Assembly (NCBI RefSeq): GCF_003259375.1
Contig: NZ_QLLN01000003.1
Span: 424,955-488,954, forward strand
DNA from: Arenibacter echinorum
Lineage (GTDB): Bacteria > Bacteroidota > Bacteroidia > Flavobacteriales > Flavobacteriaceae
DNA: 64,000 bases
Direction: 5' to 3'
This document shows positions 53,297-61,742 of the stretch, piece after piece (position 1 is the first letter of the stretch; each line of letters starts with the position of its first letter). Position numbers and translations under genes: made by a program. The notes under the pieces were generated by a model. The model did not search any database. It was not told the origin of the DNA and worked only from the letters and a program-made list of their open reading frames with translations.

Positions 53297-53695
53297 TTAT
53301 GTAGTCTTGGGGGGTTGGAAAATATCGGAATTCTCTAGTTGGCCGTAAGACTCTTGATAAAAAAAGTTTGAACTAGTATCTGCCACTTGAGGCGTTTTAG
53401 GTACCATAAAATCCGCTCCGTTCAGTACAAACGCGTTGGAATAATGTGAGCAGGTTTGATGATTGAAGGGCAATTCTTCATGGTCCTTCTGTTCTTCCCT
53501 ATGTTCCAAATCGTGCTGGGTTTTAAGTTCCCCATAATGTTTGGAAATAAAAACAAACAAGTTGTCCCCGTATTTTTGCTTGTGGAACTGGGCATGGGTC
53601 AAGAAATCATCCAATTGGGCAACATCTACCATATCCAAATTAAAACTTTGGAACAATAATAAAATAGACAACGTTATGGAAAATAATTTGCTCAT
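53297..53695 (-). CDS. Small His-rich exported protein at the head of the efflux operon
   Basis: 132 residues. The first 20 residues (MSKLFSITLSILLLFQSFNL) form a signal peptide or anchor. The mature part has eight histidines (34, 38, 53, 61, 65, 72, 79, 84) and Cys82 in a mainly charged stretch, with HDLEHREEQKDHEELPFNHQ at its centre. It precedes the pump gene by 71 bases on the same strand. A metal-binding or metal-sensing role in the periplasm is a fair inference; I cannot name the family. A promoter lies directly upstream. Confidence 0.8.
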   Translation of the reverse strand: MSKLFSITLSILLLFQSFNLDMVDVAQLDDFLTHAQFHKQKYGDNLFVFISKHYGELKTQHDLEHREEQKDHEELPFNHQTCSHYSNAFVLNGADFMVPKTPQVADTSSNFFYQESYGQLENSDIFQPPKTT

Positions 53696-53703
53696 TTACA
53701 AAG

Positions 53704-53732
53704 TAAAGATACAAAATAATTAGCGCTACAAA
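53704..53732 (-). promoter_or_regulatory. Putative promoter of the RND efflux operon
   Basis: On the minus strand TTTG (53732-53729) and TATCTTTA (53711-53704) are separated by 17 bases, close to the TTTG-N19-TAnnTTTG consensus. Transcription would start near 53698, within a few bases of the ATG at 53695. Confidence 0.5.
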
Positions 53733-53763
53733 TAAAAGCTGTTAATTAACTTTTTGCTAAATG

Positions 53764-54468
53764 TTATTCAATGACTACCAAAGCTTTGATCAAGGCCTCT
53801 TTTTTATGCCTGCTCAAAGGAATAACCTGTTCGTTTATTTCTACCGTTGAACCGTTAAAATTTTCAATTTTTTCCAGATTAACGGTATAGGATTTATGGA
53901 TTCTAAGAAACTTTTCCTTGGGCAATTGTTTGGCAAAGGCCTTCATGGTAGAGAGTATTAAAGTCTTTTTCTCAATAGAGATAACTTTTACATAATCGCC
54001 ATAAGCTTCTATCCATAAAATCTCGTTCAGAAATAATTTCGTTTTCTTAAGATTACTATTTACATATATATACTCAAGCTCGATCTCCTCTGCATTTTCA
54101 AGTTCAAATTTGCTGATTGCCTTTCTAATGGAAACATCGAATCGGGTTTTATCCAATGGCTTCTGTAAATAGTCGGTTACATCATAATCGAACGCCTTCA
54201 TAGCATAATTGGGGCTTCCCGAAACAACTATAACCTGAGGTTTGTGCTCCATAGATTCCAAGAAATCAAATCCGTTAAAGCCCGGCATTTCAATGTCCAG
54301 AAAAATTAAATCAACAGTATTATTGCCAATGTCCTTTTTGGCATCTAAACCATTATCGTATTCATTTATAAGATCCAGCTTGGAATGTTCCTTTATAATC
54401 TTGGCAACAGCACGTCGTTGCACGGTAGAGTCGTCTATTAAAATGCATTTTAATTTGGTGTTTTTCAT
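53764..54468 (-). CDS. LytTR-family response regulator
   Basis: 234 residues. The receiver domain (5-120) carries the acidic pair in CILIDDS and the phospho-acceptor Asp in LIFLDIEMPGFNG (about 57), and KPL with the conserved Lys. The LytTR DNA-binding domain (about 135-232) has NEILWIEAYGDYVKV and RIHKSYTVNLEKI. Regulators of this type usually work with a LytS-like kinase encoded upstream; none is present here, so it is an orphan or works with a distant kinase. Whether it controls the neighbouring efflux operon is unknown. The separation is 68 bases from the His-rich gene. Confidence 0.93.
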   Translation of the reverse strand: MKNTKLKCILIDDSTVQRRAVAKIIKEHSKLDLINEYDNGLDAKKDIGNNTVDLIFLDIEMPGFNGFDFLESMEHKPQVIVVSGSPNYAMKAFDYDVTDYLQKPLDKTRFDVSIRKAISKFELENAEEIELEYIYVNSNLKKTKLFLNEILWIEAYGDYVKVISIEKKTLILSTMKAFAKQLPKEKFLRIHKSYTVNLEKIENFNGSTVEINEQVIPLSRHKKEALIKALVVIE

Positions 54469-55060
54469 GGTCGAAATTTAATTAAACTACCACAAAGTAT
54501 TAAAGTTGACCAATGCCCAAGAATAGGGTGCAGTCCAAATTTCCCGCTACCGTCTGTAACAGGAATATTAACAACTTTAATGCCCAGGGTTAGTGTTTGG
54601 CATTTTATAAGGAACAAATATACAGTATGTTATACTAAAAATAATTCTAAATTATTATAAATCTCTCAGCCCAAATATAATAAGGCCTAACACAATAAAA
54701 TGCTTAAATAGGCGAATCAAAAAAATGGTTTTTGAGGTTCGATAAATGAAACATCAACCCAAAAAAGCAACCATTTTATATTGCAGCGCGATAAAAAAAC
54801 TTATGGTGTTTAAATCAAGTATATTTCAGTTACCATATTGAAAATATGTGAGGAATATCTGTTTTCTCTACCGCCTATTAATGTACTATTTAAGGATAAA
54901 GTAAAATATACCAATAAAGCACTGATAATGATTTACATACACCCTTTGAATATGTTTTTTTTGAATTATCTTTATGATATCTTTCCCCGAATCCAAACTT
55001 AGCAATCATAGAAAAGATTTTGAAAAATTAATCATAATTGTAACCCTAAATCTCATTATT
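54469..55060. other. Long AT-rich gap
   Basis: 592 bases between the LytTR gene and the VOC gene. Only the VOC promoter (54945-54974) is recognisable. An imperfect AT-rich pairing can be drawn between the AAAATGGTTTTT at about 54722 and the AACCATTTT at about 54768, but it lacks a terminator tail. No ORF over 40 codons with plausible composition was seen. Confidence 0.4.
54945..54974 (+). promoter_or_regulatory. Putative promoter of the VOC gene
   Basis: TTTG (54945-54948) and TATCTTTA (54967-54974) are 18 bases apart. Transcription would begin near 54980, downstream of the in-frame ATG at 54974, which supports the start chosen at 55061. Confidence 0.5.
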
Positions 55061-55489
55061 ATGAAAGTACATCCTTATTTAAATTTTGATGGTAGGGCAG
55101 AGGAAGCTTTTAATTTCTATAAATCTGTTTTTGGAGGCGAGTTTCTGGCCTATATAAAAATGTCAGAAGTCCCTGAGGGCGACAAACTCTCTAAGAAAGA
55201 ACAAAACCTTACCATGCATATTTCATTACCAATTGGGAAGGACACTGTTTTAATGGCTTCGGATTTATTGCCTTCGGCCGGACAGGTTTTACAACCAGGT
55301 AGCCAGACCTACCTCATGTTGACTACAGAAAGCAGACAGGAAGCGGATAGTTTATTCAATGGACTTTCCAAAGGAGGTAGTGTTGAAATGGCAATGGACG
55401 ATATGTTCTGGGGCGATTATTTTGGAAGTTTCATTGACAAGTTCGGCATTCGATGGATGATCAGTTTCAACGAAGAACAGTCTGTATAA
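55061..55489 (+). CDS. PhnB-like VOC superfamily protein
   Basis: 142 residues from the ATG at 55061; an in-frame ATG 29 codons earlier lies within the promoter and would add a non-conserved tail. KVHPYLNFDGRAEEAFNFYK is the usual N-terminus of PhnB-like (3-demethylubiquinone methyltransferase-like) glyoxalase-fold proteins, with FWGDYFGSFIDKFGIRWM at the C-terminus. VOC proteins often bind a divalent metal, but the ligand pattern here is degenerate as in other PhnB-like members. Biochemical role unknown. Monocistronic. Confidence 0.88.
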   Translation: MKVHPYLNFDGRAEEAFNFYKSVFGGEFLAYIKMSEVPEGDKLSKKEQNLTMHISLPIGKDTVLMASDLLPSAGQVLQPGSQTYLMLTTESRQEADSLFNGLSKGGSVEMAMDDMFWGDYFGSFIDKFGIRWMISFNEEQSV

Positions 55490-55606
55490 GTCATTTACTT
55501 AAGGATTTTGGAGCTCCAGTAAGACCTTTACCTTTAAATACATACATAGTTGTAAATCAACTTATTAAAACAATTACAGTAACCTTTCAATTTAATAAAA
55601 TATGTT

Positions 55607-56002
55607 ATGCCCCATATAAAATTAAACAGTTCCGCAAAAGAAGTTAGCTCATACATTGCCAACTGTCCGGTAATGGTACAGGATGTTTTGGAAAAATTGC
55701 GAAGTACCATCCGAGAAGCTGCTCCCGAGGCAGAAGAAATGATAAGTTACAAGATGCCAGCCTATAAATACCATGGTATGTTGGTGTACTTCGCTGCCTT
55801 CAAAAATCATATCGGATTCTATGCCACGCCCACAGGTCATACAGAATTTGAAAAAGAATTGGCACCGTATAAACAAGGTAAAGGCTCGGTTCAATTTCCA
55901 TTAAACCAACCCTTGCCCTTACCATTAATTTCCAAAATTGTAAAATTTAGAGCACAGGAAAACCTGGCCAACTTTAAAAATAAGGAGAACAGTAAAAAGT
56001 AA
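55607..56002 (+). CDS. DUF1801 family protein (YdhG-like)
   Basis: 131 residues. The core of the family is visible: VLEKLRSTIREAAPEAEEMI followed by SYKMPAYKYHGMLVYFAAFK, then IGFYATPTGH and KGSVQFPLNQPLP. DUF1801 proteins are small cytoplasmic single-domain proteins without established function, related in fold to YdhG/Frataxin-like structures. Separated by 117 bases from the VOC gene; no shared pathway is evident. Confidence 0.9.
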   Translation: MPHIKLNSSAKEVSSYIANCPVMVQDVLEKLRSTIREAAPEAEEMISYKMPAYKYHGMLVYFAAFKNHIGFYATPTGHTEFEKELAPYKQGKGSVQFPLNQPLPLPLISKIVKFRAQENLANFKNKENSKK

Positions 56003-56250
56003 ATTTTTAGTTATTGGATGAAATACACCCAAAGGGGCAAACCCTTAAAAAATAGGCCCTAAACCACAAAAAAATTGTTGGTACCTGAATTCAAACCCAC
56101 TTCATTTTCAATAAAAATTTTCAATTTCCTACCTTAGTGGCTACATTTAATGATTAAACCCAAAATATAAAAGAGGAACATATTAGCCCATAGCCCAATG
56201 CTGCGGTTTTGTTATCTTCCATTTTGTTTTTATTATGACTTTTTAAAGAC

Positions 56251-56258
56251 TAATTTTG
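56251..56258 (+). promoter_or_regulatory. -7 box directly before the YD-like secreted protein gene
   Basis: TAATTTTG matches TAnnTTTG fully and ends 4 bases before the ATGATG at 56263. TTTG at 56223-56226 is 24 bases upstream and TTTT at 56227-56230 is 20 bases upstream. A start near 56263 would make the mRNA leaderless. Confidence 0.5.
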
Positions 56259-56262
56259 GCAT

Positions 56263-57210
56263 ATGATGAAAAACTACTTGGCCCATTTTCTTTTGTGTAT
56301 TTGCATTGTTCTAGGCGTTGTTTTCCCTACAGGCCTATCTGCCCAAGAAATTAAGGTGTTTTCCGTACAAGATTTTGATTTAAACGGACCGGTCAAATCT
56401 TGTTTGGTGGCAACCGATTACGGAAAGGAAGAATATGACTTTAATGAAGATGGTCTTCTAACAAAGGCCGTTACCCGTTATAGCGATACAGATTATGACA
56501 TCACAATTTATAAGTTGGATGGCTCGGAACTTTTGGAAAAACGGCTAGAAAATTACAGGGACGGTGTTTTCGTCAAGAACACCTCCATTGCCAATTTATA
56601 CGAATTGGATACCACAGATGGCAAAAAGATTACCGAAAAAATAATTTCATACAATAAGGAGTTTTTGGATCAATATGAATACAGCTATGGAGAGGAAGGG
56701 AAGCTCTCCACCATAAAGCGTACCAATGACAGCGGTATTGACGAAACTGCCCTAAAATATGAAGTCTACAAAGGTGAGCTTACCAAGACTTATTATTTGA
56801 ACGATATTATTTTCAAATCCATTAGAACCTCAAAAATAAAGGGTAAAGACAATACCATCCATAAATTAATTCTGACCAAGGAATTTTTGGAAGGTCTACC
56901 TCAAAAGGCCGTGGAACAAACTTATGATAGCAATAACAGGTTGGTATCGGAAAAAAAGTTTATTTACAACGATGGTCAAAAAACATTTATTCCCACCGAG
57001 AGTATTATCTACTCTTACAACGACAAGGGGATGCTTACTTCACTAAAAACGATAAAAGGCAAATCAGTAACCGTCCAAGAATTTATTTACCAATATGATA
57101 GCCATGATTCCGGCAATTGGATAAAACAGATCATTACCCCTGATAACACTTATAAAACCAGAAAGATTAAATACTACGAAAAGGAACCCTTACAGGAAGT
57201 GAAATCGTAA
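56263..57210 (+). CDS. Secreted protein with YD/RHS-like beta repeats
   Basis: 315 residues with a signal peptide (about 1-27, ending LSAQE). The mature part has repeated two-strand units of the type DFNEDGLLTKAVTRYSD, SYGEEGKLSTIKRTND, YDSNNRLVSEKKFIYND and SYNDKGMLTSLKTIKG, roughly every 40-60 residues, characteristic of YD/RHS-related beta structures that wrap peptides or bind cell-surface partners. No catalytic residue or toxin domain is present, and it is far shorter than true Rhs proteins. Such small proteins are frequent in flavobacteria with unknown role. Confidence 0.75.
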   Translation: MMKNYLAHFLLCICIVLGVVFPTGLSAQEIKVFSVQDFDLNGPVKSCLVATDYGKEEYDFNEDGLLTKAVTRYSDTDYDITIYKLDGSELLEKRLENYRDGVFVKNTSIANLYELDTTDGKKITEKIISYNKEFLDQYEYSYGEEGKLSTIKRTNDSGIDETALKYEVYKGELTKTYYLNDIIFKSIRTSKIKGKDNTIHKLILTKEFLEGLPQKAVEQTYDSNNRLVSEKKFIYNDGQKTFIPTESIIYSYNDKGMLTSLKTIKGKSVTVQEFIYQYDSHDSGNWIKQIITPDNTYKTRKIKYYEKEPLQEVKS

Positions 57211-57332
57211 ATACTTCAGGTTTCATCGTATTGATATACTTCAAAATAAGGCCTTATAAAAAAAACTATACATTTTTACCTCTGAAAAAAGTTTGGGAAT
57301 TAGATGAAAAACCACCAGACTTTTGTCTCCGT

Positions 57333-57845
57333 TCATAAAATCCTGCCATCGGAATCAATTTTTAGATTTTTTTTCGAATTGTTTTTTCTCAGTTGTAATT
57401 GATAGACTTTGGTAGCACCTTTGCCATGATAGTAAGTAACCCTATAAAGATCTTTATGGATTGTCCAATCGGGGTATTTCATTTGAATGCTATTTCGTAC
57501 AGGTTGGGGCGGTGTTACGTCCTTAAACTTTTCCAAAGTAGATAAAACGTGTCCTGTGGCATCATAAGTGGCTATTATACTGCCATTGGTTTGGGAAAAA
57601 ATAACTTGATAAACCTCAAAGTCCTTTTTGTAATCCGGGTCTTTCCGTATATCATAGGTGGCAGCTTCGGACTGTAGGTTTTGGACATAATCTGGAGAGG
57701 TCTCGGCAAGTACCATATTACGATAGGAATGGTTTAAGATGGGTGAGATAGTTACTTCTTCCAGTTTAACGGCCTTAATCTCTTGTTGGGTATACCCAGA
57801 ATACGTAAAGCACAGAATAACAGCAATAATCGATAATTTGTTCAT
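57333..57845 (-). CDS. Small secreted protein, PepSY-like
   Basis: 170 residues with a signal peptide (MNKLSIIAVILCFTYSGYTQ). The second half resembles the PepSY-like/DUF2874 fold of Bacteroidota: ATYDATGHVLSTLEKF and IQMKYPDWTIHKDLYRVTYY, then KVYQLQLRKNNSKKNLKIDS. These domains occur in inhibitors and in stress-response periplasmic proteins; specific role unknown. The gene is preceded by a perfect long palindrome (57888-57929) that separates it from the Crp/Fnr gene on the same strand. Confidence 0.7.
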   Translation of the reverse strand: MNKLSIIAVILCFTYSGYTQQEIKAVKLEEVTISPILNHSYRNMVLAETSPDYVQNLQSEAATYDIRKDPDYKKDFEVYQVIFSQTNGSIIATYDATGHVLSTLEKFKDVTPPQPVRNSIQMKYPDWTIHKDLYRVTYYHGKGATKVYQLQLRKNNSKKNLKIDSDGRIL

Positions 57846-57887
57846 GATGGTTGAATTTTAAAGTTTCACTTTAAATTTAGACCATCT

Positions 57888-57929
57888 AAATATCCTGAGC
57901 TGCTACCTGGGTAGCAGCTCAGGATATTT
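57888..57929. repeat. 42-base perfect inverted repeat (19-bp stem, CTGG loop)
   Basis: The left arm 57888-57906 (AAATATCCTGAGCTGCTAC) and the right arm 57911-57929 are exact reverse complements around CTGG. There is no T-run on either side, and the G+C-rich core differs from flanking DNA. It lies 9 bases after the Crp/Fnr stop and 42 bases before the secreted-protein gene on the minus strand. It can act as a terminator or mRNA-stabilising hairpin. A second, 8-bp palindrome (TTTAAAGT/ACTTTAAA) lies at about 57857-57875. Confidence 0.9.
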
Positions 57930-57938
57930 AACAAAGCT

Positions 57939-58685
57939 TTATGACAGGTTGGGTAAAAATTCTTTTTCATGAGGGGGTTTCTCTGAAAGGACTTGAAGTT
58001 TATGAAATAGTAAGGGCAAGTTTATCATTTCTATATTACCTCCTTCAATGTTCAATATTCCAATTGCCTTAAAATCTTGTAGGTGACGGTTTAAAACAGC
58101 CCTTGTAGTACCTATTAAACCTGCTAGGATGCTGTTGGAAAGACCGTTGATCAGTTCTATTTTGTTCGTCTTTATATTAAAATTTTCTATCAATAATTTC
58201 GCTAAGCGGGAAGAAGTATCCATTGAGCAAAGGTCAAATACCCTGTCCTCTAATTTCTCGGTCTTTTTGACCAAATAGTTCACTATAGGTCCAATAATTT
58301 TTGGATTTTCGTCCATCCATAGTCGCATATCCTCCATGGAAATGTAAATTAATTCTGAGGACGACAAAACTTCATAGAACAAACGGCTCGCATGACCTTT
58401 CAAAAGGGTGCATATATTAAAAAAATCATTCTTTATCAAAATGTTTTGAATGAGTTCCTTGTTCTGGTTAATTTCATACTGATATTCCTTTATTTTTCCA
58501 GAAATTACAATGTAAAATCTATGTAAGGTATGGTCGCTGTCCAAAATACATGTTTTTTTGGGCCATATTTGATTCTTTGAAATTTCGAGGAGGGTCTTTA
58601 GGGAGTCATTTGGAAGGTCGGCAAACAGAATGTTTTCCCTTAAAGTTTCGAAATAGCATCCATATTGTAATAATCCTTGGTTCAT
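57939..58685 (-). CDS. Crp/Fnr family transcriptional regulator
   Basis: 248 residues. An N-terminal cyclic-nucleotide-binding-like domain (about 15-135, with ILDSDHTLHRFYIVISGKIK) is followed by a dimerisation helix and a C-terminal winged helix (170-235, NGLSNSILAGLIGTTRAVLN with RHLQDFKAIGIL). The N-terminal cysteines do not form the FNR cluster pattern, and the cAMP-pocket residues of CRP are not conserved, so the signal is unknown. The DNA-recognition helix TTRAVLNRHL is well preserved. The gene is followed by a long palindrome. Confidence 0.88.
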   Translation of the reverse strand: MNQGLLQYGCYFETLRENILFADLPNDSLKTLLEISKNQIWPKKTCILDSDHTLHRFYIVISGKIKEYQYEINQNKELIQNILIKNDFFNICTLLKGHASRLFYEVLSSSELIYISMEDMRLWMDENPKIIGPIVNYLVKKTEKLEDRVFDLCSMDTSSRLAKLLIENFNIKTNKIELINGLSNSILAGLIGTTRAVLNRHLQDFKAIGILNIEGGNIEMINLPLLFHKLQVLSEKPPHEKEFLPNLS

Positions 58686-58884
58686 AAAACTAGATTTAAC
58701 TTTATACGAATTGACAAGGAGGGAATTATGAAATTCTTTAAAAGCAAGCAGTAGCCATTGAGTTAAACTACTTCATTAGTATTAAAAAGTAAAATAAAAT
58801 TACGAGAAAATTCTTTTACTTTTCACTTAAAAATGATTTCATTGACAAAATAATTGGAGTCCTAAAATGGTAGCTCCCAAATAC

Positions 58885-59436
58885 CTAATAACTCCATTCC
58901 TCCTTTAGAAGGCCATAGCAGCAGGTATTTCTTTTATGTCCATCCAGCAGATAAACGTTTTTACGCAAAATGCCTTCCAATTTCGCTCCCAATTTTTCAA
59001 CTGCTTTGCGGGACTGAACATTACGCTCATCAATTCTAAATTCAACTTTTTCAAAATGCATTTCATTAAAAGCGTAATTGAGCATTAGAAGTTTCGCCTG
59101 ACCATTTAGGCCAGTACCTTGAAATTCCCTTCCTATCCATGTGGAACCTATTTCAAGAACCTTATTTTTTATATCAATATTCATAAATCGGGTACTTCCC
59201 GCATACTTTTCACTCCTTTTGTCATAGATAATGAAAGGCCTCGCCAAAAAAACTCTTTCTTTCTCCAGGACTTGCTCCACATATTTTTTTAGAGCTTCGG
59301 GAGTCTCAATATCCGAAGGGGAATATTGAACAAGTTTTTCCTGACCGGCAATAGGCAGTAAATGATGGTAGTTGCTTAGTGATAAAGGCGCCAGTTTCAC
59401 AAAATCGTTTTCCAGAATTGGGGTAAAGCTTTTCAT
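58885..59436 (-). CDS. GNAT family N-acetyltransferase (RimJ/RimL type)
   Basis: 183 residues. The acetyl-CoA binding segment is IGREFQGTGLNGQAKLLMLN (about 105-124), followed by the RimJ/RimL-type FRIDERNVQSRKAVEKLGAK, LEGILRKNVYLLDG. These enzymes acetylate N-termini, or small amines. It overlaps the preceding alpha/beta hydrolase gene by 4 bases (ATGA), so the two are translated together. The substrate is unknown. Confidence 0.9.
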   Translation of the reverse strand: MKSFTPILENDFVKLAPLSLSNYHHLLPIAGQEKLVQYSPSDIETPEALKKYVEQVLEKERVFLARPFIIYDKRSEKYAGSTRFMNIDIKNKVLEIGSTWIGREFQGTGLNGQAKLLMLNYAFNEMHFEKVEFRIDERNVQSRKAVEKLGAKLEGILRKNVYLLDGHKRNTCCYGLLKEEWSY

Positions 59437-60080
59437 TGAATTAGACTTATTAAAATATCCTTTTTTATTTCATGTCCACCATCAAATTTAATCAATTCGG
59501 CTTTTCCGCTAAATAGCGATTCCAACTTTTCCTTCTCTTTTTCGAGACGGGATTCCGATATAAATTCATCCTTATTGCCCAACACCAATTTTATCTTGGC
59601 ATTTTTGGCAAGTAAAAATTTAAAATCCTCAGGAGTAAGTTCCTCTGGAATACCGCCTGCATATAATATCAATTGATCAAGGCTTATTTTACTTTTCGCG
59701 GTCCAACGAGTGGCTATGGATACCCCCTGGGAAAAGCCCAATACAATTAGCTGGCAATGGGCGGGTATTTTTTCCGAGGCAAACAAATTATCCATATAAT
59801 TTAGAACATTCGTCGTTTCCAAAACCGTGTTCTCCTTTGTAAGCCAACTAGCCCCTACATACTTAAAATCCTTGTTCAAATAATATTTTGAGGGGGCTTG
59901 TGGAGCAATAATATAATTCTCCTCCTTGGGCAGATCATTAAAATATTTAATAAAATATCTGCTCAAAAACCCAATACCGTGAAATACTATCCAAACATTC
60001 CTGGTTTTTTCATTTAACACATTGATGGTACTGTAGGTATTGGCCGTTGTGTATGAAATTTGCTTTTCTTTGGGTTCCAT
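59433..60080 (-). CDS. Alpha/beta hydrolase (esterase-like)
   Basis: 215 residues. Candidate triad: Ser in VLGFSQGVSIATRW (GxSxG, about 118), Asp in VLGNKDEFISE and His in KFDGGHEIKKD near the end. The length and lack of a lid match carboxylesterase/phospholipase-type members. It diverges from menI, but the nucleophile elbow GFSQG and overall length are unlike MenH, so a menaquinone role is not supported. It is coupled to the GNAT gene by a 4-base overlap. Confidence 0.85.
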   Translation of the reverse strand: MEPKEKQISYTTANTYSTINVLNEKTRNVWIVFHGIGFLSRYFIKYFNDLPKEENYIIAPQAPSKYYLNKDFKYVGASWLTKENTVLETTNVLNYMDNLFASEKIPAHCQLIVLGFSQGVSIATRWTAKSKISLDQLILYAGGIPEELTPEDFKFLLAKNAKIKLVLGNKDEFISESRLEKEKEKLESLFSGKAELIKFDGGHEIKKDILISLIQ

Positions 60081-60152
60081 AAATTTTGGGATAAGAAATA
60101 AAGTAACACAATTGTTGAATTTCTAATGCTTAATTTTACAAAAAAATAATTC

Positions 60153-60575
60153 ATGAACGAATACCAAGAGAAAATTCTAAAAATTTGTAATGAATCCAAC
60201 AAGGCCACCTTAATGGAAACCTTGAATATAGAATATATTGATGTGGGAGAGAATTATTTGGTGGCCAAAATGCCCGTAACCTCACAGGTTCATCAACCAG
60301 ATGGAGTTTTACATGGAGGGGCAACGGTTGCATTGGCAGAAAGTGTAGGAAGTATGGCTTCCCATATTTTTTTGGATACCAAGGAGTTTTTTGTTCGTGG
60401 ATTGGAAATTTCGGCCAATCATGTCAAGAGCATCCGGGAGGGGGACGTTTACGCTAGGGCAGAGGTGGTACATAAAGGTCGTACAACACAAATCTGGGAT
60501 ATTAAAGTAACTGATAAAGACGGGAACCTAATTTCAATTTGCAAACTTACCACCATTGCCTTATCAAAAAAATAG
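60153..60575 (+). CDS. menI: Hotdog-fold thioesterase, probable DHNA-CoA hydrolase
   Basis: 140 residues of the PaaI/YdiI family. The active-site segment is HQPDGVLHGGATVALAES (about 48-65) with the catalytic acidic residue and HGG; the length is typical. The next genes are menF and menD, so release of 1,4-dihydroxy-2-naphthoate from its CoA thioester in menaquinone synthesis is the likely role. YbgC/PaaI-like activity on other acyl-CoAs is possible. Its stop is separated by one base from the menF start. Confidence 0.85.
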   Translation: MNEYQEKILKICNESNKATLMETLNIEYIDVGENYLVAKMPVTSQVHQPDGVLHGGATVALAESVGSMASHIFLDTKEFFVRGLEISANHVKSIREGDVYARAEVVHKGRTTQIWDIKVTDKDGNLISICKLTTIALSKK

Positions 60576-60576
60576 T

Positions 60577-61686
60577 ATGTCCCTAGGTTTTTTGGATCAA
60601 ATTAAAGTACAGTTCCGTAAAGGTCTGCCATTTGTTGCCTATAGGAAACCCAATGAAGGTGAAATAAAGGTAATTTTTCAAAATGACCTCGAACTACATA
60701 AGGTAACCGACTATACCGAGAGCGGCTTTGTTTTTGCACCCTTTGATGAGAGAGGGCCTGCAGTGTTAATTAGAAAGGACGAAGCTTTTGCTGAAGCCTT
60801 TGAATTTGAACCCGAATATGCCGAAAATCCAATAATTCCTGCATTGGATCAGGACTCCGATAAGGAGCTTTACCTCAAATTAACGGAACAGGCAATCAAA
60901 AGAATTGATTCGGGAAATTTAAAAAAGGTGGTATTATCCAGAAGCATAGAAGTAGAGACTACCAAGACACCTTTTGTTATGTTCAGCGATCTCCTGAACC
61001 AATATCCAAAGGCTTTTTGTTATATCTGGTTCCACCCTAAAATTGGACTGTGGTTGGGAGCCACTCCCGAAATATTTTTGGAAACGGAAAACAATACATT
61101 AAGGACTATGTCCTTGGCAGGCACCCAATTGCACAGGGTTGGTGAAACGCCGATTTGGAAAGAAAAAGAACTTGAAGAGCAGGAAATGGTGACTCAATTT
61201 ATCCAAAGTGCTCTAGAGGATAAGGTTTCTTCTCTAGAGGTATCTAGGGCCACGTCTTTTAAAGCAGGTAATCTTTGGCATATAAAAACATCCGTTTCAG
61301 GGAATATGAACAATTCACGACTTGAAGAAATTATAGGAGCCTTACACCCGACTCCCGCCGTATGTGGGCTACCAAAAAAAGCAGCTAAAGAGTTTATTTT
61401 GGAAAATGAGAATTATGATCGGCAATTTTATACCGGATTTTTAGGGGAGTTAAATTTTAAGGAAGATATCAGCAGACCGTCCACAAGAAGAAATCAGGAA
61501 AACAGGGCCTATAGGACCATAAAGAACAAGACCTCATTATTTGTGAATTTAAGATGTATGCAGATATTGGGAAATACGGTCAGTGTGTATGTTGGCGGCG
61601 GTATAACCAGCAGGTCCGTCCCCGAAAAAGAATGGCAAGAGACGAAGGATAAAAGTAGTACCATGTTAAAAATAGTTTTAAAATAA
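60577..61686 (+). CDS. menF: Isochorismate synthase
   Basis: 369 residues from the ATG at 60577, one base after the menI stop; an upstream start would overlap menI. It belongs to the chorismate-utilising MenF/EntC/PabB fold. Conserved parts: VVLSRSIEVETT, FHPKIGLWLGATPEIFL, HPTPAVCGLPKKAAKEFI and RQFYTGFLGE, followed by LFVNLRCMQILG, all standard for isochorismate synthases, and the YTGFLGE/NLRCMQ motifs distinguish it from anthranilate synthase. It makes isochorismate for MenD. Confidence 0.93.
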   Translation: MSLGFLDQIKVQFRKGLPFVAYRKPNEGEIKVIFQNDLELHKVTDYTESGFVFAPFDERGPAVLIRKDEAFAEAFEFEPEYAENPIIPALDQDSDKELYLKLTEQAIKRIDSGNLKKVVLSRSIEVETTKTPFVMFSDLLNQYPKAFCYIWFHPKIGLWLGATPEIFLETENNTLRTMSLAGTQLHRVGETPIWKEKELEEQEMVTQFIQSALEDKVSSLEVSRATSFKAGNLWHIKTSVSGNMNNSRLEEIIGALHPTPAVCGLPKKAAKEFILENENYDRQFYTGFLGELNFKEDISRPSTRRNQENRAYRTIKNKTSLFVNLRCMQILGNTVSVYVGGGITSRSVPEKEWQETKDKSSTMLKIVLK

Positions 61687-61729
61687 ACCTAAAAGCAGCG
61701 TTGAATTGGTTTTAGAAATACCTGAGTTG

Positions 61730-61737
61730 TAATTTTG
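61730..61737 (+). promoter_or_regulatory. -7 box directly before menD
   Basis: TAATTTTG is a full TAnnTTTG match and ends 5 bases before the menD ATG at 61743. A weak ATTG (61705-61708) lies 21 bases upstream. Transcription would start at about the A of the ATG, giving a leaderless menD mRNA independent of menI-menF. Confidence 0.5.
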
Positions 61738-61742
61738 CAATA

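Noticed and set aside
58716..58754. AAGGAGGG followed by an eight-codon ORF (MKFFKSKQ)
   Set aside because: The strong Shine-Dalgarno-like site is eye-catching, but Bacteroidota rarely use it and the ORF is too short to support; it lies in the Crp/Fnr promoter region on the opposite strand.
59433..60080. The alpha/beta hydrolase next to menI as MenH
   Set aside because: It is divergent from the men genes, coupled to a GNAT gene, and has GFSQG rather than a MenH-like nucleophile region.
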